64,000 nt of DNA from Aspidapion aeneum (GCA_963576565.1 OY755038.1:180085452-180149451); one strand, 5' to 3'. Shown: positions 1 through 11,429, counted from the first letter of the stretch. The notes: generated from the letters alone by a model not told the origin. Numbers and translations: made by a program.

Positions 1-730
1 ATTCGAGAACATTTTTGGGCTATAATTTTCACAACATTCGAAGGAAATTATCTCAACAAGAATGCCTTGCCGATTTAATTTATTTTCTCTGTAATGAAGT
101 ACCACATCAGTCGACAGTTTCTCGTTGGTAGGAAGAATTCAAGCGTGGACGGATTAGCCTTGGCGACGATCCAAGGCCAGGTGCACCAAAAACTGCTGTC
201 ACCCAGGAAACCACTTCATTGGGTTATTGAAAACCTCAATTCAAAAAATTTTGCATCAAGAATTAGTGGTAAGAAAATTACTTTCCCGCTGAATACCGCA
301 TCTATTAACCGAAGAACAGAAAGAAGCTAGGGTTAATTGGTGTCAGAAAACTCTGGACCACTTTGAGGCAGGAAACTCGAAAAACGTGTACAGCATTGTC
401 AGTGGTGCTAAAATAAACGACGTCTGTTAGGGTATGGAATGAAAAAACGGCCAACAAAGTCATCCGTTCTCAAAGTCTATCCAAAAAGATGGTCACGACA
501 TTTGTCTTAAAAGCAGGTCTGTAGCAACAAAAAAGTCATCATTGAGCTTTGAAAAACGAATCCCGGACGGCAAATCATCCTCCACCAAGACAATGCAAGT
601 TTTTTTTTAACCTATCAAAACGTTGAATTGTTGGACCATCCTCCATACAGTCCCGACCGAAGTCCCAACGATTTTTATACTTTTCCGAAAATCAAGAATG
701 GACTGCGTGAAATAAAATTTCGAACTTCCA
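1..730 (+). pseudogene. mariner transposase remnant, left end cut by window edge
   Basis: Translating the plus strand in shifting frames gives pieces of a mariner-family transposase in the right order. An N-terminal helix-turn-helix part carries SQQECLADL near position 50 and FKRGRISLGDDPRPG near 150. A middle part has LTEEQKEARVNWC near 310. The catalytic-domain end has HQDNAS near 585, followed by DHPPYSPDRSPNDF near 640-675; that aspartate block is typical of mariner catalytic domains. Transposases of this family cut and paste DNA at TA sites. At least three frameshifts and several stops break the gene, and the copy lacks the middle catalytic region, so it is dead. The simple open frame at 94-330 is out of phase with the transposase and is not a gene. 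Terminal inverted repeats were not identified. Confidence 0.85.
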
Positions 731-2190
731 TTGTCTTTATTTATTTTTAAACACGACGTTAGTAAGTATTTCTAACCGTTTTCAAGTGTAAAACTGTAAA
801 GGATGTTGCAACGGCCGTTAAAACTATACAGTTGTGTGATTGTATAGTGCGTTTTTTGATTAACAAAAAGTTTTCTTCCCGAAGTTTTAATGAAAATATA
901 AATAAATAAATAAATAAATAAATAAATTCTCTTACCTCAAATTTCACTGCACGCCTCTGAAATCACCTATTTTTATAGACACCTCACTCACAGGAGAGCC
1001 ACCACCTCAGCTGCGTAACGCCGCGCGCCGCTAAATGTCCTTATAGGCCTCCGCGTACGACAATACACCTGCGGTAGGTCATTTTGGTGACAACAAATAT
1101 ATAAAATATATATTGGCTTTGCGTTGTACTCAATGTTGTTTTAATGTGTTTTTCTTGAAAATGCGTTATGAGGGGGGGGGTCACAAATCCTGAATTTTTG
1201 CGTTACGTAATTTAAGGACGTTTCCTTACCTGAAAATTCATCAAAATAGGTTCAGCGGTATAGGCGCTATCGTGTTACGGACACACACACATCACGACGA
1301 TATTGCTATGGTCGGGCAGTCAAATTGAAAATATTCAAATTTTGGGTGATTTTGATATAACTTGGCATGCTGTTTAAGGACTCCCTATGAAGTTAGGAAA
1401 AAATAGTGATTTGGTCGGCGTCGCATTATAGGTAGCGTCGCGACGCCCTAAAGGTGAAGATTGATAGTAACCTACATTTTGTCAAATATCTCAAAAACGA
1501 TAATTTGTAGGACAATTTTGTTTTCAGTTTTATGCAGTCAGTAGATGTATCTATCTACCGCTCTATAACACTCTCAACAAATATTTTGAGTTTTTTTATT
1601 AAAAATTTTAGAAGTGAAATTTTCACCAAAATTTAAATTTGTAATTTTTAAAATTTTTGGATTATTTGCTTCCCTCGAACACAGTTTAGTGGTGATTTTG
1701 ATCTCGTATAATAATTATTGTATTTTTTGAGTTAGCCTATCACAGTGTGCTTAAATTTATATATTATCTTTACACGGGACTGCGCAAAAAATACCAAAAT
1801 TAGCAATATCGCGTTTTCTAAAAAAATTAAAAAAATTGCTCTTAAGATTAAATATTTTTTTTAAGTACTACTAATAATTTTTTTATTCTTATTTTTTATC
1901 TAAATATTATTAAACTTAACAAAATATTTAAAAAAATATTGCGGTAAATTTAAAATAGACCGGGTGTCTAATAAAAAAATTTAAACTTAAGTAATGCTAT
2001 GTAAAAAAAACATTGGATTTAGGGCTCAATTTGACATCTCTTCATTTGTGTGCCTTGGATTTCTATATTTTCTGGGTGATTTAGATCCTCCAAAGGAATT
2101 AGTTATATTAATAAACAGGCTTTCAAAAACTGTATAATTTTACAAAAATCGTACCGGAGTGTTAATGCCAAACATACTTAAAAATAGCAC
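731..2190. other. non-coding AT-rich stretch before the BEL element
   Basis: No supported gene. It holds an AAAT microsatellite near 896-927, a short GC-rich patch near 1010-1075, and a diverged repeat near 1340-1450 ending in a GGCGTCGC/GCGACGCC hairpin. A related sequence lies in inverse orientation at 55745-55865. Confidence 0.6.
896..927. repeat. (AAAT)n microsatellite
   Basis: About seven perfect AAAT units directly visible. Confidence 0.9.
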
Positions 2191-2658
2191 TGATTGTCCG
2201 CAGTTAGAAAAACGATAACTGCAATAGACTGTATAAATTTTATTAAATGGAAGCGCGAACAAACATAATTATATTGATACGAAATCACGAAATAATCAAA
2301 GGTCCATAGGTTAATTGCTGTTACCCACACAACGGAAATCAGAGACAAAGTACTCACCAGTTTGCAGCCAATTTCTCCACTTTCCAGGGGCCCCTGTCCG
2401 GATCTAATGATGGCACCACGTAGCTGAAAGGCTGAAGTTTCCAGTTCTATGCTTCAGTACACCAAAATCGAGCACTTTCAAGTGTAGAAATTTGTAATAG
2501 TTGGAGAAAGTAATTAACAAGCCATTTTTCTCGAGGCGGTAGAAAGGATCTCTCTGATTCTTGGTGCGCATCTCAATGCGAAAAATGTATTCGGTCCTTC
2601 GTCCAATTGTGTGGTTTTAAAATTTAAAAACAACCGCGAAATTTAGCGGGAGCTAACA
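2191..2658 (-). repeat. BEL/Pao 3' LTR
   Basis: Copy of the 468-bp repeat at 8450-8917. Since the coding genes are on the minus strand, this left copy is the 3' LTR. On that strand it begins with TGTTAGCTCCCGC and ends with CAATCA. Confidence 0.93.
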
Positions 2659-2660
2659 TA

Positions 2661-2676
2661 ACTGCCCTCCAAAACA
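2661..2676 (-). promoter_or_regulatory. BEL/Pao polypurine tract
   Basis: The minus strand reads TTTTGGAGGGCAGTTA directly before the TG of the 3' LTR. Such purine runs prime plus-strand DNA synthesis in LTR elements. Identified by position and composition only. Confidence 0.6.
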
Positions 2677-2893
2677 CACAATTTTAGAATATCAGCCGAA
2701 CAGATATAGATATAAGAAAAATGATCGACCGATAAATATAAATGAATGAAAAACAGATAAGTAGCGTAAGTTTATTTATAGATAACGAAAACCCGAAAAA
2801 GGCAAAACAAACAAACGAAAATTCAAAAAAAAATAAAAATAAAGAATTACCTATTGTAATACCCGGTACTAGGTAGAAAAATGAAAATTAGTT

Positions 2894-3124
2894 TTAATTC
2901 GGCAAGAGGCACAGTTTTACAACTGGCCGCTTGTAAACACCGGTAGCCATTCGTACCGTCGCTACACGCACTTGACCGTCTCCGCCGGGATGCAATTCGA
3001 TAACCCGACCGACTGGCCATTTCAAAGGTGATTGAATGTGATCACTCGTTATGATAACCAAAACATTTAATTTGATATTTGGGGACGAATCAGCCCACTT
3101 GTGTCGCTGTTGTAGCGTATGCAA
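2894..3124 (-). pseudogene. BEL/Pao pol fragment: DUF5641 C-terminal domain
   Basis: This 76-residue frame carries LKWPVGRVIELHPGGDGQVR and ends KRPVVKLCLLP, the pattern of the DUF5641 domain that closes BEL/Pao integrases. It lies in a different frame from the upstream integrase core (3246-3623), so at least one frameshift separates them. The domain's biochemical role is not established; it probably assists integrase. It stops about 235 bp before the 3' LTR. Confidence 0.85.
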
Positions 3125-3245
3125 ATACTCTACAGAATACCTTTTTCAAAAATCATTATGTAGTTTTTGGATTAGTTGCCATCGCGAGAGCCGATTTAGG
3201 GGAACCTCGGACAAATCTGACTCCGGAATTTCTGAATTAAGGGGT

Positions 3246-3623
3246 TCAAGGGTTAAAAAATGCCCAGGGGTAAGAGGTTGAAGATCGAAGTACAGCTTCT
3301 ATGCGACATGTAAGGGTGGACATTTCCATGATGGACAACTTCTGGTGGCCGACAACTCGAACAAAATGAGTTTTAAAACTTTTGACGCCAGCTTCTGCCA
3401 GGCCATTGAAATGTGGACTGAGAGGGGGTCCCAGATGCCCACGAATAGAAATTCTGGTGGACGCACTTCTTGCGTAATCAAGTAATTGGTTACGAAACCC
3501 TATAAAGTTACTGCCCTGATCTGACCAGCATTGCGTCACGCTTCCACGTCTGGAAATGAATCGATGGAATGCACCTACAAACCGTCGGTAGCCAGTTCCA
3601 TGGTTAATTCCAAATGCACGCAA
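3246..3623 (-). pseudogene. BEL/Pao pol fragment: integrase core, second half
   Basis: Holds the second catalytic aspartate (SDQGSNF, about residue 35) and the catalytic glutamate (GLAEAGVKSFK, about residue 76) of a DDE integrase core. The usual WEAG tryptophan before the glutamate is alanine here. The first catalytic aspartate lies in the neighbouring frame at 3575-4003, and the two pieces overlap by about 50 bp through a frameshift near 3580. The enzyme would insert the cDNA copy into the genome, but this copy cannot make one continuous protein. Confidence 0.85.
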
Positions 3624-4564
3624 TGTGTGGCCGTACAGACAAACACACAGACATACGATTTGAAAGCTTTACAACCACGGTAACGATGAGGAATCACAAA
3701 GAAAGGTCCACAAAAGTCGATAGCTACACTCGAAAAAGGTTTAAGTTGATTGATTCGATGAGCGGGAAGTGAAATCATTATGGGCGGTCTATAGGGCTTA
3801 GGGTTGATTCTAAAACATTGCAAGCACTTGGATATGGTTCTTTGAATTGCCCGTCTGGCAGATAATATCCAAAATTGCTGTAAAAGCAGATTTTGTAATG
3901 TTTTAAACCCAGGATGAAGGTATTGCCGATGAGTGGACTCGATAAGAAGAGTAGTTAAACGATGGTTACTCGAAAGTAAGGGGTGTTTTGCAGAATAAGA
4001 CAAAAGGTCAGATTTTTATAATCTGCCACCGACTCTAATGATATTATTTTCATCAAGAAAAGGTGAAACTTTTCGAAAAGGTTTCGGTATTGGTTTATCC
4101 TTAGATAACGCGGAAAAAAGCTCAGAAAAGCAAGATCCTTGAACGCGTTTGATAAGAAGGTATAACGCACTTTGCATCTCACCGGTGGTAGGAAAAACAA
4201 TATTTTCAAAAATAAATTTTTGGTCCGGTGGATTAGTGGGTTTTTGATAGGAATGGTTTTAAAAAAGGTTATCTATTCGAAGGACATAACAAATGATACG
4301 TTGAATTTTTGATATAGATGAATATTTGATAAGAAGCTGATCTAAGAAGTTAACGTCAATTATCGCATTGCAACAGACCTTTGGTCTTTCCTCCAGATTA
4401 ATATCTCCGAAATCAATCGGCATTTTTGATTTATGAAAATCGGGCCATTCGGGAGACCACAAAAACGACGGTGCGTTCCACCACATGTCATGTGAAATGA
4501 TCTGTGAAGGGGTGGCCCCTCGTGACGCAATATCGGCTGCATTTAAAGCAGAAGGAATGTAGCG
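3575..4564 (-). pseudogene. BEL/Pao pol fragment: RNase H/integrase linker, HHCC zinc domain and first catalytic Asp
   Basis: One frame read through three in-frame stops (near 4565, 4259 and 4006) covers the linker after RNase H, then the integrase N-terminus. In the open part (4003-3575) H25, H30, C60 and C63 form the HHCC zinc site, and D96 in AIDFCGPF is the first catalytic aspartate. Upstream, at 4030-4040, the phrase RVGGRL just before a TAA codon matches the conserved start of BEL integrases. The stops look like point mutations in otherwise well-kept sequence. Confidence 0.85.
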
Positions 4565-5056
4565 TCATGAGTTTGAGGGAATGATTTCTTGGATTCTACT
4601 GACTCGATTTCCAACAAAGGTTTGCCAGCGATTAGAAGGGGATGAAAGCCAGTGCAATACGACTTGCGAATCGCAGAAAGTAACGATATTTGTAAAAGTT
4701 ATTTTTCCTTCATAGCTAGATAAGACGAAATAAATTAATTCGCTTAAAAGAAATGCGCCTAGGAGTTCTAGCCTAGCCAAAGTTTGTGACTTTATAGGCG
4801 CGACCCTAGATTTGGCAGATATGGGAGAAACAGATATATTGTTTTCCTCTTCTACACGAAAATATACGACGCCTGCGTAGCCTCGAATTGAAGCATCACA
4901 GAAGCCGATGATTTGACAGGTATTGGTTTTTGACAGTTTGATTTGTCGGGGTAATTGAAAATTGGAAAGAAGCGGGAATTCAGAACGAAGTTTGGTCCAA
5001 GAATCGATGATAGAAGAATCTGGTTCTGCGTCCCAGCCTATTTTCGATATCCACAA
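4565..5056 (-). pseudogene. BEL/Pao pol fragment: RNase H domain
   Basis: A 163-residue frame with IIGFCDASIRGYAGVVYF (first active-site aspartate about residue 54) and FCDSQVVLHWL (a second aspartate). This is the Pao-type RNase H region, which removes RNA from the RNA:DNA hybrid during reverse transcription. It is shifted by one frame from the reverse transcriptase piece upstream (5038-5583) and ends at an in-frame TGA before the linker. Confidence 0.85.
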
Positions 5057-5583
5057 CTGTTACAAAATGCTTGTAGCAACAAGGGACAAAGAAAACCTAA
5101 GGGATCGAAGATTGTTCCTATGATAAATAAAATAAAACGTTCAGTTGGGGGTTTGTCCTTCATTCGGCATTGATAAGAAAAAATGTCGTTTTTTGGATGC
5201 CTTTGAAGGCCTAAAACTTTGATAAAGTGTGGTTCATCCTTGTCAAAAGAGAGAGGCATTTGACGATCGGATTCTCGCAATGTTGCCAATAACTCAGGAC
5301 AATTGCTTGCCCATTTTTTAAGTTCGAATCCTCCCGACTTCAACAAATCATTGAGTTCCATCTGTAGGGAAAGGGCTTCAGAAAGCGAAGGGCTAGTTCC
5401 CAAGATATCGTCGATGTAAATTGACGTTTTTAGAACACTACTAGCCATAGGAAAACGTTCCTTTTCTCTCTCTGCCAGCTCATTTAATGTACGCATGGCT
5501 AGAAAGGGTGAGCATGTCATCCCAAAAGTGACAGTAGAAAGTTCCCACACTGAAAGTGGGTCCTGTGGAGAAAACCTCCACAA
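5038..5583 (-). pseudogene. BEL/Pao pol fragment: reverse transcriptase, palm C-terminal part
   Basis: Contains the reverse transcriptase active-site box as YIDD (residues 56-59) and, after it, GGFELKKWASN, which is typical of Pao polymerases. The matching first catalytic aspartate sits in the upstream frame (5517-6683). A frameshift near 5580-5600 separates the two, and a second near 5050 separates this piece from RNase H. Confidence 0.9.
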
Positions 5584-6683
5584 TATCCTTTGTTAAGGAC
5601 GGTGATAAGGACTTGACGGAACATCTGTTTGATATCAGCAATGTAGGCAATAGGATTAAGACTAAACGTAATGAGTAAAGAAGCAATATCCTTTTGAAGT
5701 TTCGGTCCAGATAACAACGTGTCATTGAGACTAATATTCTTTGGGGTGACTGCCGAACAATCCCAGACTACCCTTAATTTTGTACTTAAGCTTTCCGGCT
5801 TTAGTACGCAATGATGTGCCAAAAAACATGATACTTCGACTTTTGGTTGACTAGATAGAACTAGACTCATGTGATTAGAATCGATATAGTCTTGCATGAA
5901 ACTTGAATAGGCAGTGTACAGATCAGGATTTTTGAGTAATCTATTTTCTAGAAGTAAAAATCTACGATAAGCTTGCGGATAAGTATTTCCTAGGTCAGGG
6001 TTTATTTTATCTTTAAACGGAAGATCTACTATGAATCTACCGCTCGGTTGCCGTACGACACTCGCAGTAAAAATTGATTCCGCTTGTTTTTCTTCCTTTG
6101 ATAAGATTGGTTTTTTAGGCAAATGTTCGATTTCCCAAAACCTAGGGATAATGACCTCCAAAGGAGGTGAATGACTCGTTAAAAAACAACTGGTTCGTTC
6201 CGTAAGACTACCTACTTCGTCAACTTTTCCCATGACGACCCAGCCAAAGATGGTTTCAAGGGCTGAAGGTTGCCCTATTTGTCCAAGAACCCTGCCCTCC
6301 TTGAATAACTGTGCGAATAACTCGCAACCAATAACCAGGTCCACTGGTCTAGATTTGAAATAAGATGGGTCGGCAAGTTTAAGGTTTTCCAAGTGTTTCC
6401 ACTGATTATCATTCAAAGTGAATGTAGGCATATTGGAACATAGTTGTGGAACAACAATTGCTTCGAAATTAAGTAAAGGATTGACCTGTCCTTGTGGCTT
6501 AATGTGACATTGAACGAGCCCTTTGGAAGTAAGAGAAGACATTTGATTTAATCCGAATATTTCAGTGGTGTAACTTCGCCTAGGAAGATTAAGACGCTGA
6601 ATACACTTTTCACTGATGAATCCTGTCTGTGATCCAGAATCAAGCAGTGCCCTTACAGGTTGAAAATTTCCGCGACCGTCCAT
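5517..6683 (-). pseudogene. BEL/Pao pol fragment: aspartic protease and reverse transcriptase N-terminal part
   Basis: A 388-residue open frame. Residues 12-20 read ALLDSGSQT, the active-site DSG of a DUF1758-type retropepsin that matures Gag-Pol. RVVWDCSA (from residue 304) and ADIKQMF (D350) are the fingers and motif A of the Pao reverse transcriptase. The last ~25 residues run in the wrong frame after a shift near 5590. The frame is the same as gag, with in-frame TGA codons near 6882 and 6740 in between, so gag and pol were probably one long frame originally. The methionine at 6683 need not be a natural start. Confidence 0.9.
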
Positions 6684-6881
6684 GACATCTATTATGGCGG
6701 TGCATAAAAGAAAGGTACCTGAAAGTCCTGAGGTATTTAATCACACATGAAGATTATTGACAGGTGGTGTGTGAATGACAGGACTAGTATCTTGGCTTCC
6801 AGACTCTTTATTAGTTTCTAAGATATGAGTTAAAGTGTGGTGCCTTTTACTATTGCAAGTCCTGCATGAATATTTTGATTT

Positions 6882-8087
6882 TCACGTGTCTACCCCATGC
6901 GAGGGATGAAAACACGCTAGACATAATTTTTTCTGCTTGACGAAAGAAAGGCGATCATCGATAGGCGATAGGTCAAGAATTGTTTGACATTTCGAAAGCA
7001 CGTGACCTTGATTACACCGGAAACATTTTATTCCCGTACTTGAATTAGTTGAGGTGCCAGACAGTCCTATAAAAGGCGAATTGGATGATTTATAGGTAGG
7101 CTTTTGCCCAAACTCATTTTGCATAGAATTTGATTTTTGATAGGTAGACACCTTTTTGGGTGCTGTTGATTGAGGAAGTGATTCCAAAACTTTACATCTT
7201 TTTTCTAGAAATTGAAAAAGTGACTGAGAAGTGGGAATTTCGGCATTAGTATTTGCGTGACTCGTTTCGAAATTTGAACGCGTCGGAATATCCAATTTTT
7301 CTAACAGAATGAAAAAAATAATAAAGTCCCAACTGTCAACGTCAAAGCTAAGTGATTTTAAAATTTCTAGGGTTTCTGAAAAGGTGTCAATTAAATTACG
7401 CAATTCTTTAGCTGACTCGTTTTTTAATGTAGAGTTCATAATTGTGCTTAAAGCATTATTTGTGAGGTCTCGCTTGTTTTGATATCTATTGACTAATTTG
7501 TCGTAAGCAATTTTATAATGTTGATCAGATAAGCTAATCCCTGATATCCATTTTAAAGGCTCATCCTCGAGATATGAAAATAAATATTGAAGTTTTCGGA
7601 CGTTACTGAGACTTTGATTTTGATTTATAATGTTATTAAAAAGATCGAAAAAGCTTGGCCATAATTTTTTATCACCTCGAAATATGGGAATACCTAACTC
7701 TTTGAGTTTTGGAGTTTCGTTTTGACGAACACATCCCGAAAAGGATGGGTCCTCAACCGGAAATATTTCAGAGTAAACTCCCTTACACGCATAAAAATAT
7801 TTACGAGCTTCTGAAAGGATCGCATCTTGCGTTTTAAACTCCTCGTCGTCCGAGTCGTCTATCAACATAATGACATCATTATGTGCCAGCATGCATTTAT
7901 CGAAGGTTTCATTCAAATCGGAATACCTCACTTGAAACTCGTTTCTCGCTTTTGCGTCCGTTGCCGCGGTTTGCGAAAACACAAAACACTCGGTGATCGC
8001 AGATAAAAAACCCTTGCGTTTTTGCACGGCTTTTTTGATAGACATGATTTTACCTTTGAAATGATGAAATTGTCGGTAAATATACAA
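6882..8087 (-). pseudogene. BEL/Pao Gag with premature stop
   Basis: A 401-residue frame. The more likely start is the methionine at 8045, beginning MSIKKAVQKRKG. An alpha-helical capsid-like body with PIFRGDKKLWPSFFDLF near residues 134-150 matches BEL Gag. The C-terminus has a zinc knuckle CFRCNQGHVLSKC (CX2CX3HX4C, about residues 355-367), and a second begins at CLACFHPSH. The TGA at 6882-6884 cuts the second knuckle, whose remaining CRTC part continues in frame right after it. Gag would form the particle and bind RNA. The 362 bp between 8088 and the 5' LTR at 8450 is the untranslated leader. Confidence 0.88.
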
Positions 8088-8449
8088 TTAACGCTAAATT
8101 AATGCTTCTGAAATAGAAAAATGACGAATTGTCAAAAATATGCACTAATTTATCACAATTGATGAAAATTGTTTTAAATATCGAAATGGTATGGAACAAA
8201 TCTAATCACAGAAATGTTGTTTGTTTGTTTTGATTGATCCTCGATTTTGTTTACTGAAATGACCACGCGGTAGACCCTGCGTTACCATAGCAGCGGACTG
8301 AAAAGAGGTGAATTGCGCCGAAACCGAAGGTCGAACGAAATACTACGGCAAAATTCAAGGCCGTGTGATCGCCGTGTAAAAATGGCTGACTTACTTAAAA
8401 TACCGTCGTATGGAGTAAATGTATTTATTCGGTTCGGAAGAACACTATA

Positions 8450-8917
8450 TGATTGCCCGCAGTTAGAAAAACGATAACTACAATGGACTGTATAAATTTT
8501 ATTAAATGGAAGCGCGAACAAACATAATTATATTGATACGAAATCACGAAATAATTAAAGGTCCATAGGTTAATTGCTGTTACCCACACAACGGAAATCA
8601 GAGACAAAGTACTCACCAGTTTGCAGCCAACTTCTCAACGTTCCAGGGGCCCCTGTCCGGATCTAATGATGGCACCACGTAGCTGAAAGGCTGAAGTTTC
8701 CAGTTCTATGCTTCAGTACACCAAAATCGAGCACTTTCAAGTGTAGAAATTTGTAATAGTTGGAGAAAGTTATTAACACGCCATTTTTCTCGAGGCGGTA
8801 GAAAGGATCTCTCTGATTCTTGGTGCGCATGTCAATGCGAAAAATGTACTCTGTCCTTCGTCCAATTGTGTGGTTTTAAAATTTAAATACATCCGTGAAA
8901 TTTAGCGGGAGCTAACA
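8450..8917 (-). repeat. BEL/Pao 5' LTR
   Basis: 468-bp partner of 2191-2658, about 97% identical. It would hold the promoter of the element on the minus strand. No primer-binding site complementary to a tRNA could be named at its inner edge. Confidence 0.93.
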
Positions 8918-10129
8918 TAGCACTTTTTAAAAAATTGTCGAAATTCCCAAAAATACAACATGTACCTTAAATATCGTGTTACAAATGACAATTTTATGAT
9001 GTTTAAAATCATATAGCCATACCAAATTCTCGAAAACGGAACCAAATTTTTATATTTAGTAGGGGTGCCGACTACAAAAACTTTAATTATTTGCTGTCAA
9101 AATATTAATGTGTTTTATGTCTCAAAATTCTTTGAATTTATATAGAACCTTAGAACCTACAATATATTTAAATAACTGAAGCCCATAGCAGGACCCGCCC
9201 TAGATATTTAGGCGCCCTGGGCGGGAAAGTAAATTGGCGCGCCTATACTCATACTTCTAAATACATCTAATCCGGCTACTCTAGATGTACAATTTAGCAC
9301 CTTTAGAGCTCTGATTTGGCGCCCCTATGATTGGGCGCCCCTGAGCAGAAGCCCGGTTTGCCCGTGCCTACTACGAGCCCTGCCGATAGACGTACTAAAG
9401 GGGTCTAAAGTTACAAAAGGTATAAATACCAAATAAATTACGGGCTGCTTTCTGCGGCTTTTGGGGTTTGCAAGTACCTACAAATGTTTTCTATTTAGCT
9501 CTAGATCAGCGTGTACTTATATTTATTGTACTATATTAGTTCTAGGGTAAAAATATTATAATAAGACAATTTTGGGATTGCTTTATAAGGCTTTATTTGT
9601 AACATGTTGGCATACTTCCATAATACCTGTGATAGTGAATTTGAAATTAAGCATCGCGGAGGCGTCATCATGTTTCCTCGCAATTTGTTGGTCACCTGAG
9701 TTACTACTGATATACTTATCGACCTTAAGGAAAGCCTACTCTATGCAATACCACCTCTAGAGTATTATTTCAAGTATCTCATAGGTATATGGCTCCAAGT
9801 AATTAGAAATCTTTTTGGTGCGTTCGTAGAGAAGTAAATCAGAATCTTTTAATAAAATTTCGCAACAAAACTTATTTAGGTTTCCTTGGTAAGTTGCATT
9901 TTTTAATAAAATTACCGGTATTTCAAAAATATCGCTAGCGGAGTTTATTATTTCATAAATATCTAAGTTAATAAGTATTCCTTTTCTATTTCGGTAATTA
10001 TAAATTTTAGTTTTTTCTAACTAGAGAATGTTAAATTACATGTTTTTATAATTATTAGGTTCAGTTCCGGAGCTGGAGTATTGGCCGCCTATTTTGATGC
10101 CTCTCCTTATCATAGAATTCTTTAAAATG

Positions 10130-10130
<1 letters not shown>
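8918..10130. other. non-coding stretch with GGCGCCC-rich patch
   Basis: No supported gene. Between about 9190 and 9375 the DNA is GC-richer and repeats GGCGCCC-like words several times, unlike its AT-rich surroundings; probably a fragment of an old repeat. The rest is AT-rich and unremarkable. Confidence 0.5.

Positions 10131-10187
<57 letters not shown>
10131..10187. repeat. (AT)n microsatellite
   Basis: About 28 uninterrupted AT units. Confidence 0.95.
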
Positions 10188-10189
<2 letters not shown>

Positions 10190-11070
10190 ATGCACTCGGC
10201 GTTGTCACCTCGGCGTTAAAGATATGACGACCTGACCTCACCTATTTCTAGTGGTGTTAGCCCATATATAGGTACATATATGACATGAGGGGAAGTTCCT
10301 TTACCAGAATTTCAAAAGAGGGGTAAATAATTTTTTTTCAAATATTTGATAAATACGTGGAATATGTTCGGACCTCAGACCGATATACAACCTTTGGATA
10401 TGTGCTATTTCCTGCCACCTCAGGCACTGTTGCCGGTTTTATTAAGGTGATAACGTATGGCGTAAGTCTATAAGCAACAATGGCTTTATCTAACTAAATT
10501 TAAATATTAAATAAAAGGTAACAAGGTTTTACTTTTATTTAGGGACACTTAGGAAATATTACAACTTTAAAAGGTTGCAAAAGTTTGTAAGAAAAGATTA
10601 ATTTCATTATAGAAAAACTTGCTGTTATTTTTTTTGAAAAACACATTTTGAGGTTTTGTAATCTCAGAAAAGTTGCACAGCTTGAAAGTCCTAAATACAA
10701 TTTTTGTTGAAAAATGGTTTACTTTACAAAAATTCTACACATAGATCCGATAAACATTAAAAGGAAATTGTCAAAAATACACTCTATGGAATACATTATC
10801 TTAATTTATATATTTTTGGGTTTGCAATGTTTATGACATGACTGATATGACAGAATTTTTAAAAAAAGTTATTTATCCGTAACAATAAATTTAATAAAAA
10901 AGAAATTGTGATAATTAGTTAAGCCGTTTAAAACAGGAAAACCATATACAGGAATGAAGTGTTTACCCACGCTACAGCCACAATATTATTAATCTAATAA
11001 TACCCACCAGCAATCACAAGGCTCAAATGTTGACGTGATGTCAAAATATGTAAATGACATTCTTTATCAA
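10188..11070. other. non-coding AT-rich stretch
   Basis: No coding signal in either strand. The first ~100 bp resembles sequence near 34385-34470 (GTTGTCACCTC and GAGGTGACACC words next to an AT microsatellite), suggesting an old shared repeat. Confidence 0.4.
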
Positions 11071-11105
11071 AAAAGTTTCACGGGCGAATCCTCAGAGGTA
11101 AAGTA

Positions 11106-11150
11106 GCTTGGGGACGCGTTTCGGCTCCCAGAAGACAGCCTAAGCCCTGG
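11106..11150 (-). ncRNA. hammerhead-ribozyme-like motif, copy 1
   Basis: The minus strand reads GGGCTTA, then a hairpin with GGCT/AGCC arms, then GAAACGCGTCCCC. This is the layout of a hammerhead helix II followed by the conserved GAAA and a very short helix III ending in GTC. The CUGANGA box is degraded (CTTA), so this copy is probably inactive. Minimal hammerheads of this shape are known in the terminal repeats of Penelope-like elements. A sister copy lies about 125 bp away in the same orientation. Confidence 0.4.
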
Positions 11151-11233
11151 ATTTTTTTAAATTTGAAGGAATTTCACGAGGTAAAAAGTCTTAACAAAAA
11201 AGTTTTACGGGCAAGTCCTCAGAGGTAAAGGTA

Positions 11234-11279
11234 GCTCAGGGAAGCGTTTCGGCCTCATTAGGCCTCATTCAGCCCGAGC
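11234..11279 (-). ncRNA. hammerhead-ribozyme-like motif, copy 2
   Basis: The minus strand reads GCTCGGG, CTGAATGA, GGCC-TAATGA-GGCC, GAAACGCTT, CCCTGAGC. Outer arms can pair as helix I (GCTC with GAGC, GGG with CCC), GGCC/GGCC forms helix II, and GAAA follows as in hammerheads. The core CTGANGA has one extra A. Helix III would be minimal, as in ribozymes of Penelope-like retroelements. No reverse transcriptase of that class was seen nearby, so this may be an orphan terminal repeat. Confidence 0.5.
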
Positions 11280-11429
11280 ATAACCATGAAATGAAATGAT
11301 CATGTCGGTATCTGAAAAAGAAATAGGAAATATGGTGTTTACTGAGGAGAGACCAACTGTCAATTTGCAGCTTTGACATTCTTTATTATTTAATTTCCAA
11401 GTAAGTCATATCAAATTTATAATATCTTT

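Larger units (their letters stand above)
2191..8917 (-). mobile_element. BEL/Pao LTR retrotransposon, structurally complete, coding decayed
   Basis: Two 468-bp direct repeats (2191-2658 and 8450-8917) bound a minus-strand gag-pol region. The outer flanks share tagcac (2185-2190 and 8918-8923), a 4-6 bp target duplication depending on where the LTR end is placed; BEL/Pao elements usually make 5 bp. On the minus strand the LTR runs TGTTAG...CAATCA, and a GGAGGG purine run lies just upstream of the 3' LTR. Domain order is Gag, DUF1758-type aspartic protease, reverse transcriptase, RNase H, integrase, DUF5641, the order known for BEL/Pao. LTRs differ at about 15 positions by eye (~97% identity), so the insertion is not recent. 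Nonsense and frameshift mutations make it non-autonomous. Confidence 0.93.

Noticed and set aside
94..330. 78-codon open frame at the left end
   Set aside because: It overlaps the mariner remnant in a different frame from the transposase and shows no family features.
8424..8449. Primer-binding site of the BEL element
   Set aside because: No TGG-starting tRNA complement could be recognised next to the 5' LTR.
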